From Acidobacteriota bacterium (GTDB taxonomy: Bacteria; Acidobacteriota; Terriglobia; Terriglobales; Acidobacteriaceae), in the NCBI GenBank assembly GCA_021781255.1, contig JAJXXG010001029.1, forward strand, positions 1 to 5,928: a stretch of DNA of 5,928 bases. The letters are read 5' to 3'. Shown piece by piece: positions 1 through 4,100 of this stretch; positions within the stretch are counted from its first letter, which is position 1; every line of letters starts with the position of its first letter. Under the pieces are notes generated by a model that had not been told where the DNA came from, ran no database searches, and worked only from the letters and a program-made list of their open reading frames with translations. The translations under genes were made by a program, and so were the position numbers.

Positions 1-296
1 AGATTGCCACCTGGACAGAAACAGAGACGAAGCCCGGCTGGCTGGCCGTGAGCATCACCGACCACGGCGCAGGCATTGAGCCCGACGTGCTGCCGCGCAT
101 CTTCGACGCCTTCTTCACCACCAAGCCGCAGGGCTCGGGCACCGGGCTGGGGCTCGAAATCGTGCACCGCATCGTGACGCAGAAGTTCGGCGGCGTCATC
201 CACGTCGAGTCCGAACCGGGCAGGACGCAGTTTGTAGTGCGCCTGCCGCTCGGCGGCACGGCCACCGGCGAAGAGCGCGCACCACGCGGAAACTGA
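1..296 (+). CDS. Sensor histidine kinase, C-terminal fragment (HATPase_c domain)
   Basis: This is the end of a sensor histidine kinase, the part that binds ATP and phosphorylates the conserved histidine of its own dimerisation domain. The reading frame is open to the left edge (first full codon at 3), so the GTG at 48 is an internal valine and not a start. Visible motifs, in order, are the G1 box DHGAGI, the F box FDAFFTTK and the G2 box GTGLGL, followed by the usual last strands (GGVIHVESEPGRT, then FVVRLPL). The N box, the phosphoacceptor histidine and any sensor domain lie outside the window. A short polar tail of about 15 residues precedes the TGA at 294-296. No response regulator follows, so its partner and signal cannot be named. 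It lies upstream of motAB on the same strand, but a separate promoter lies between them, so a role in motility is only possible. The domain call is firm; the specific family is open. Confidence 0.9.
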   Translation, partial: IATWTETETKPGWLAVSITDHGAGIEPDVLPRIFDAFFTTKPQGSGTGLGLEIVHRIVTQKFGGVIHVESEPGRTQFVVRLPLGGTATGEERAPRGN

Positions 297-355
297 GGCT
301 CTTCTCGCCGCCTTCCCTTCCGCAGTAAATTCCAGCACATTGCGGCTCCCACCTG

Positions 356-382
356 TGAAGTTGGCGCGCCCATTGCCGATGA
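356..382 (+). promoter_or_regulatory. Putative sigma-28 (FliA) flagellar promoter upstream of motAB
   Basis: The -35-like element TGAAGTTG (356-363) matches the enterobacterial FliA consensus TAAAGTTT at 6 of 8 bases. The -10-like element GCCGATGA (375-382) matches GCCGATAA at 7 of 8. The spacer 364-374 is exactly the 11 bases the consensus requires. Transcription would start near 388-390. motAB are classic late, FliA-dependent flagellar genes in many bacteria, so position and sequence agree. The start site is inferred, and the consensus comes from distant phyla. Confidence 0.65.
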
Positions 383-401
383 AGCAGGTGAGAGGGTGTG
401 C

Positions 402-530
402 ATGCGCAATAGCACGAGCAATTGCGTCAGCGATTGCGTGAGCGATTGTACGGAGCAGATGGAATCTGCGATGGCAAGCGTGCGCTCGTGCGGCAATTGC
501 ATCACAATGGCGCGGGGTAGACGGTCATGA
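402..530 (+). CDS. Possible cysteine-rich small ORF, translationally coupled to motA
   Basis: This is an unrecognised 42-codon frame starting at ATG 402. A Shine-Dalgarno-like AGGTGAGAGGG lies at 386-396, ending 5 bases before the ATG. The TGA at 528-530 overlaps the motA ATG at 527-529 as ATGA, a typical arrangement for translational coupling. The peptide begins MRNSTSNCVSDCVSDC and contains five cysteines at residues 8, 12, 16, 30 and 33, that is C-x3-C-x3-C and a later CGNC. It ends in a basic stretch (RGRRS) and has no signal peptide or membrane segment. If the sigma-28-like promoter at 356-382 is used, the transcript would begin about 13 bases before this ATG, making this the first frame on the motAB message. 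It could be a real small protein, a leader peptide controlling motA translation, or chance: the same frame is open from 297 onward, which is not rare in GC-rich DNA. The repeated cysteine pattern comes from the 12-base repeats beneath it. No function is claimed. Confidence 0.35.
   Translation: MRNSTSNCVSDCVSDCTEQMESAMASVRSCGNCITMARGRRS
417..452 (+). repeat. Three imperfect 12-bp tandem repeats in the motA leader
   Basis: The units are AGCAATTGCGTC (417-428), AGCGATTGCGTG (429-440) and AGCGATTGTACG (441-452). Units 1 and 2 differ at two positions; unit 3 diverges towards its 3' end. The 12-base length keeps frame, so within the small ORF it repeats Ser-Asn/Asp-Cys-Val/Thr. GCGCAAT at 404-410 can pair with ATTGCGT at 421-427 in RNA (10-base loop, one G-U pair), and the palindrome GCAATTGC occurs at 418-425 and again at 493-500. 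The repeat is visible directly; a regulatory meaning is inference. Confidence 0.7.
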
Positions 531-1408
531 TCGCAGTACTGGGCATTCTGCTGGTTTTTGCGGCGGTCATCGGCGGCTTTCTGATGGAGAAGGGCCATCT
601 TGCCGTGCTCATTCAGCCGGCCGAGGTGCTGATCATTGCGGGAGCGGCGTTGGGAACGCTGCTCGCGGCCAATCCCGCGCATATCTTGAAAGACATCGCG
701 GCTGGGCTGAGGGGCGTCCTCGGCGGATCGAAGTTCAACAGGCAACGCTATCTGGGCACGCTGAAGATGATGTACCAGTTCCTGAACAAAGTGCGCAAAG
801 AGGGCCTGCTGAGCGTGGAGACGGATGTGGAGAAGCCGGCCGAGAGCGCCATCTTCAAGAGCAATCCCGACTTTCTCAACAATCACCATGCGCGCGACTT
901 TGTGTGCGACACGCTGCGCATGGCCATCACCGGGGGCGTCGAGCCGTTTGAAATGGACCAGATGATGGAGCTGGACATGGAGGTGCATCACCACGACGCA
1001 ACGCAGCCGGTTCACGCCCTCTCCACGGTTGCCGATGCGCTGCCGGGCCTGGGAATTGTGGCCGCGGTGCTGGGCGTGGTAATCACCATGGGCGCGCTGG
1101 GCGGACCGCCGGAGGAGATTGGCCACAAGGTGGCTGCGGCGCTGGTGGGCACATTCCTGGGCATTCTGCTGTGCTACGGCGTGTTTGGCCCGCTCAGCTC
1201 CAACATGAGCAAGACCGCCGACGAGCACAACAGCTATCTCCACGTGCTGCGCGTGCTGCTCTTGTCGTTTCTCAAGGGCTCGGCTCCCATGATCGCTGTC
1301 GAGATGGGGCGCCGCGCAATTCCCGCGCACGTGCGGCCCAGCTTTGACGAGATGGAGAAGTTCTGCAAAAGTCACGGACAGGCGGGCGAGTCCGCTGCCG
1401 CTGCCTAA
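527..1408 (+). CDS. motA: Flagellar motor stator protein MotA (proton channel subunit)
   Basis: MotA is an inner-membrane protein that forms the ion-driven stator with MotB and pushes on FliG in the rotor. The 293 residues match the ~295 of E. coli MotA, and the start fits because the first helix begins at residue 2. Four membrane segments lie near 2-20, 33-50, 170-191 and 201-222, with a large cytoplasmic loop between the second and third. Key residues keep their E. coli numbers: R90 and E98 in the loop, which contact FliG charges; P173 and P222, which control conformational change; and A180 and T209 near the ion path. This full-length type resembles enteric MotA more than the shorter Bacillus type. 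The Shine-Dalgarno is weak (GGGG at 514-517), while the ATG overlaps the stop of a small upstream ORF as ATGA, so coupled translation is plausible. motB follows after 34 bases. Transcription is probably from the sigma-28-like promoter at 356-382. The identity is very secure. Confidence 0.97.
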   Translation: MIAVLGILLVFAAVIGGFLMEKGHLAVLIQPAEVLIIAGAALGTLLAANPAHILKDIAAGLRGVLGGSKFNRQRYLGTLKMMYQFLNKVRKEGLLSVETDVEKPAESAIFKSNPDFLNNHHARDFVCDTLRMAITGGVEPFEMDQMMELDMEVHHHDATQPVHALSTVADALPGLGIVAAVLGVVITMGALGGPPEEIGHKVAAALVGTFLGILLCYGVFGPLSSNMSKTADEHNSYLHVLRVLLLSFLKGSAPMIAVEMGRRAIPAHVRPSFDEMEKFCKSHGQAGESAAAA

Positions 1409-1424
1409 GCGCTGAAGGCTCTGC

Positions 1425-1433
1425 GGAGAGGAG
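1425..1433 (+). promoter_or_regulatory. Strong ribosome binding site of motB
   Basis: GGAGAGGAG ends 9 bases before the ATG at 1443 and fixes that start. It is clearly stronger than the site before motA and suggests motB is translated independently within the shared message. Confidence 0.75.
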
Positions 1434-1442
1434 TGCTGCATT

Positions 1443-2282
1443 ATGACGCCGAGCAGGATTCAGCCGGTGATTGTCGTCAAAAGAAAAACCCGCCACGGCG
1501 GACACAATGGCGGGGCGTGGAAGGTGGCGTACGCCGACTTTGTCACCGCGATGATGTCCCTCTTCATCGTGCTGTGGCTGATGAACTCCAGTGAGCAGGT
1601 AAGGAAGGCCGTGGCAGGATACTTCAATGACCCCTTGGGAGTAGCCAGCCAGGTGGGCACCACCATGATCGGAACCGGCGAAATTGTGACCCCGGCGACA
1701 GATGACATGCAAAAACTGAAAGCGAAGCTGGAGCACGAAATCAAGGCGCGGAAGGATCTGGAAGCGCTCTCAAAGCAGATTGAGATTACGATTACGCCGG
1801 AAGGGCTGCGCATTGAACTGCTGGAAGATAAGAATGGAACGTTCTACCAGAGCGGCAGCGCGCGCCTGAGCGACCGGGGACAGGAACTGCTGGCGCTGCT
1901 GGCCGAGGAGCTGAAGACGCTGCCGAATCACCTGCTGATCGAGGGCCACACCGACGCAGCGCCCTACTCCAATGACGCCGACTACGGCAACTGGGAGCTC
2001 TCGGCTGACCGGGCCAACGCCGCTCGCCGGCTGATGCAGCGGAACGGAGTGCGCACCGACCAGGTGACCCAGGTGCGCGGATACGCCGACCAGCTTCTCC
2101 GGGTCAAAAACAATCCCTACGATCCGTCGAACCGGCGCATCTCGATTCTGGTAAAGAACCAGGGCGCTCTGTTGCCGCCGTTGCGGGGCGCGAGGGTGGC
2201 GAATAGTCCACCGCCGCCGGTCGGCGCTCCATCGCCGGGCACCGCGCCCGTGGGCCATATTGTGGCGGGCAGAGCGCGTTAA
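1443..2282 (+). CDS. motB: Flagellar motor stator protein MotB (peptidoglycan anchor)
   Basis: MotB is the partner of MotA: one transmembrane helix carries the proton-binding aspartate and a periplasmic OmpA-like domain clamps the stator to peptidoglycan. The 279 residues begin with a basic cytoplasmic tail containing VVKRKTRHGG, followed by a helix at about 28-47 with the essential aspartate at D32, the E. coli position. The periplasmic plug follows at about 53-66 (ending YFNDPLG), then a linker likely to be helical at 87-112 that is rich in Lys and Glu. The OmpA/MotB domain covers about 128-238, with the signature EGHTDAAPYS at 167-176, NWELSADRANAARRLM at 183-198 and the NRRISILV end strand at 230-237. 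A proline-rich tail (244-268, including SPPPP) extends beyond the domain and has no clear role. The gene lies 34 bases after motA and shares its transcript. No convincing terminator follows, so some readthrough into araB is possible. Confidence 0.97.
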   Translation: MTPSRIQPVIVVKRKTRHGGHNGGAWKVAYADFVTAMMSLFIVLWLMNSSEQVRKAVAGYFNDPLGVASQVGTTMIGTGEIVTPATDDMQKLKAKLEHEIKARKDLEALSKQIEITITPEGLRIELLEDKNGTFYQSGSARLSDRGQELLALLAEELKTLPNHLLIEGHTDAAPYSNDADYGNWELSADRANAARRLMQRNGVRTDQVTQVRGYADQLLRVKNNPYDPSNRRISILVKNQGALLPPLRGARVANSPPPPVGAPSPGTAPVGHIVAGRAR

Positions 2283-2316
2283 TTTGCGCTCGAATTCCCC
2301 TGAGCGGAAGAAGGAC

Positions 2317-2345
2317 TTGCCATTGCCATGCTGGGATGGTGTAGT
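2317..2345 (+). promoter_or_regulatory. Putative sigma-70-type promoter of araB
   Basis: TTGCCA (2317-2322) matches the -35 consensus at 5 of 6 bases. After a 17-base spacer, TGTAGT (2340-2345) matches the -10 consensus at 4 of 6, preceded by an extended -10 TG at 2337-2338. The start site would fall near 2352, placing the palindromic operator at 2361-2372 just downstream. A second TTGCCA sits at 2323-2328 but gives a spacer of only 11. This is a prediction from sequence only. Confidence 0.45.
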
Positions 2346-2360
2346 CTTGATTGCAAATGG

Positions 2361-2372
2361 GTAAGCGTTTAC
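2361..2372 (+). promoter_or_regulatory. LacI/GalR-family operator in front of araB
   Basis: GTAAGCGTTTAC is a near-perfect palindrome centred on CG (2366-2367). Five of six base pairs are symmetric; only G2365/T2368 are not. It fits the GTAA-n-CG-n-TTAC core typical of LacI-family operators, including the central CpG these repressors require. It lies just after the predicted start site and two bases before the araB Shine-Dalgarno, where bound repressor would block transcription. The regulator gene is not in the window; the likely inducer, L-arabinose or a derivative, is inferred only from the gene controlled. Confidence 0.65.
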
Positions 2373-2373
2373 T

Positions 2374-2380
2374 GGAGGTT
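2374..2380 (+). promoter_or_regulatory. Ribosome binding site that fixes the araB start at 2388
   Basis: GGAGGTT ends 7 bases before the ATG at 2388. A longer in-frame start exists at ATG 2328, but its nearest purine-rich site (AAGGA, 2311-2315) is 12 bases away. Its extra 20 codons would also run through the operator and encode residues with no counterpart in ribulokinases. Confidence 0.8.
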
Positions 2381-2387
2381 TTCCCTC

Positions 2388-3971
2388 ATGACGGTCGTGG
2401 CCGGGGTCGATTTTGGCACGCTCAGCGTGCGCGTCACATTGGTGGATAGCAAAAAGGGCCCTATCGGCACCGCTTCGGCGCCTTATCCGCTGAATCGCCG
2501 CCGCGACGATCCCGATTTCGCCACCCAGTCGCACGCCGATCAAATGGCGGCGCTGGCCGCGGCCACCCGGGAGGCGCTGCGCACCACCGGCGTGGCTGGC
2601 AGCGATGTTGCCGCCATCGCACTGGACACGACCGGCTCCAGCGTCATCCCTGTCGGCGAGGGCCTGGAGCCGCTGGACGACTACTATCTGTGGTGCGACC
2701 ATCGCGCCCACTCCGAAGCCGAGGAGATTACCACCAAGGCCCACGCCATGGGTCTGGAGGCAATCGAGTGGTGCGGCGGCGTCTACTCGCACGAGTGGGG
2801 CTTTGCCAAGCTGCTGCACTGGATGCGCCACAACCCGGAAAAGCGTGCGAAGTTTGTGACCGCGCTGGAGCACTGTGACATGGTGGCCGCCACGCTGTGC
2901 GGCGTGAAGACCGTAAGCGGCCTCAAGCGCAGCGTGTGCGCCATGGGCCACAAGTGGATGTGGAATCCCAAGTGGGACGGGCTGCCGCCGGAGGAATTTC
3001 TGGTGGCCGTGGACCCGCTGTTCGCCGGGGTGCGCGCCAAGATGGGCGGGGAGTATATGACGAGTGACCATCTGGCCGGACATCTTTCGCCGGAGTGGGC
3101 AGAAAAGCTGGGCCTGCGCGCGGGCATTCCCATTCCGGTGGGCGCGTTTGATGCGCACTGGGACGCGCTCGGCTCCAATTGCCGCGAGGGCGACGTGGTA
3201 AACGTGGTGGGCACCTCCACCTGCATCATCGCCATGGCCAACCATGCGGAACTCGTCCCCGGCGTGTGCGGCGTGGTGCCGGGCAGTGTGCATCCCGCGT
3301 TCACGGGCATTGAAGCGGGCCTCTCGGCCACAGGCGACATTTTTGAGGCCGTGGCCCGCCGCGCGCAGACCACAGTCGCCGCGCTGTCAGAGGGGCTGGA
3401 CGCCTACAAAGCGGGGCAGACAGGCCTGCTGCGCCTGAGCTGGGACAACGGCGACCGCACCGTGCTGGTGAATCCCGAACTGGGTGGCGTAACGCTGGGC
3501 TGGAACCTTGTCCACACGGCGCAGGACGAGTTGTTTGCCGCGATTGAAGGCACGGCCTTTCACACGCGCATCATTCTGGAGCGCATGGCCGAGCATGGCG
3601 TGCGCGTGGACCGCGTCATCAACGCGGGCGGCATTCCGCAGAAGAATGAAGTGCTGAACCGCGTATACGCCAACGTGCTGAACAAGCCGGTGCTGGTGCC
3701 CTCGGGCATTCCCACGAGTCTTGGCTCGGGCATCATGGCGCTGCTCGCGGCTGGCGCCTACAAGACCATTGAAGAGGCGCAGGCCGCGGTTTGCCTGCCG
3801 CTGCGCACGGTCGAACCGGACCCGCAGGCCGCCGCCGTCTATGAGCAGCTCTACCCGCTCTATCGCGACCTTTACTTCGCTCTGGGAACGCGCAATGCGG
3901 CTCCGGCTGCGCTCGGCCGGGTTTTGGCGGAGTTGCGCAGGATTGCGGCGCAGGTGCGCAAAGCCGGCTGA
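2388..3971 (+). CDS. araB: L-ribulokinase (FGGY family)
   Basis: Ribulokinase phosphorylates L-ribulose with ATP to L-ribulose 5-phosphate, the second step of bacterial L-arabinose breakdown, in the cytosol. With the start at 2388 the protein has 527 residues, somewhat shorter than the 566 of E. coli AraB. The N-terminal FGGY domain opens with the phosphate-binding GVDFGTLSVR (6-15), then DTTGSS (80-85) and WCDHRAHSEAEEIT (102-115), which corresponds to WKDH in E. coli. MGHKWMWNPKWDGLPPEEF (186-204) is the ribulokinase-specific stretch matching AGHKSLWHESWGGLPP. GAFDAH (252-257) carries the expected catalytic base D255. VVGTSTC (273-279) starts the C-terminal domain, and NAGGIPQKN (412-420) is the adenosine motif. 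These separate it from xylulokinase and glycerol kinase. The gene has its own predicted promoter, LacI-type operator and strong Shine-Dalgarno, so it seems independent of motAB. araA and araD are not adjacent in the window, and the next gene is convergent. Confidence 0.93.
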   Translation: MTVVAGVDFGTLSVRVTLVDSKKGPIGTASAPYPLNRRRDDPDFATQSHADQMAALAAATREALRTTGVAGSDVAAIALDTTGSSVIPVGEGLEPLDDYYLWCDHRAHSEAEEITTKAHAMGLEAIEWCGGVYSHEWGFAKLLHWMRHNPEKRAKFVTALEHCDMVAATLCGVKTVSGLKRSVCAMGHKWMWNPKWDGLPPEEFLVAVDPLFAGVRAKMGGEYMTSDHLAGHLSPEWAEKLGLRAGIPIPVGAFDAHWDALGSNCREGDVVNVVGTSTCIIAMANHAELVPGVCGVVPGSVHPAFTGIEAGLSATGDIFEAVARRAQTTVAALSEGLDAYKAGQTGLLRLSWDNGDRTVLVNPELGGVTLGWNLVHTAQDELFAAIEGTAFHTRIILERMAEHGVRVDRVINAGGIPQKNEVLNRVYANVLNKPVLVPSGIPTSLGSGIMALLAAGAYKTIEEAQAAVCLPLRTVEPDPQAAAVYEQLYPLYRDLYFALGTRNAAPAALGRVLAELRRIAAQVRKAG

Positions 3972-4037
3972 GCAGCGACAGCGCAGCGGGCAGCCACGAA
4001 TCCGCAGCTATTGATCCGAACCGCATCGCATTTTGCC

Positions 4038-4076
4038 AAAAGAAAAGCGCCGGTGAAGCGTGAGCTTTACCGGCGC
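4038..4076 (-). terminator. Rho-independent terminator of the minus-strand TonB-dependent receptor gene
   Basis: Arms at 4047-4059 and 4064-4076 form a 13-bp stem closed by a 4-base loop. Read on the minus strand there is a single A-C mismatch, and the hairpin is followed directly by TTTTCTTTT (4046 down to 4038), 24 bases beyond the receptor stop. On the plus strand the stem pairs fully with one G-U, but no T run follows. It may still slow plus-strand transcripts leaving araB, so weak bidirectional use is possible. Confidence 0.85.
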
Positions 4077-4100
4077 CAGGGTTATACCGTTGCGTTCAGC

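Noticed and set aside
326..352. Alternative sigma-28-like match starting with TAAA at 326
   Set aside because: The corresponding -10 position reads GCTCCCAC, a poor match to GCCGATAA; the site at 356-382 is far better.
297..401. Continuation of the histidine kinase frame past its TGA into the small ORF (frame open from 297 to 527)
   Set aside because: The kinase ends naturally after its last strand and a short tail, and open frames of this length are common in GC-rich DNA. Readthrough or a broken gene is not needed to explain it.
2287..2306. Small hairpin after motB (CGCTC / GAGCG)
   Set aside because: The stem is only 5 bp with a 10-base loop and no T run, too weak to call a terminator.
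2328..2387. Upstream in-frame start of araB adding 20 residues
   Set aside because: It would run through the predicted promoter and operator, has a poorly spaced ribosome site, and encodes residues without a counterpart in ribulokinases; GGAGGTT supports the start at 2388.
1770..3293. Long antisense frame (507 codons) opposite motB and araB
   Set aside because: The product is rich in His, Ala, Gly and Arg with no recognisable domain. It spans the unrelated motB and araB genes and their control region, as expected of the mirror frame of GC-rich genes.
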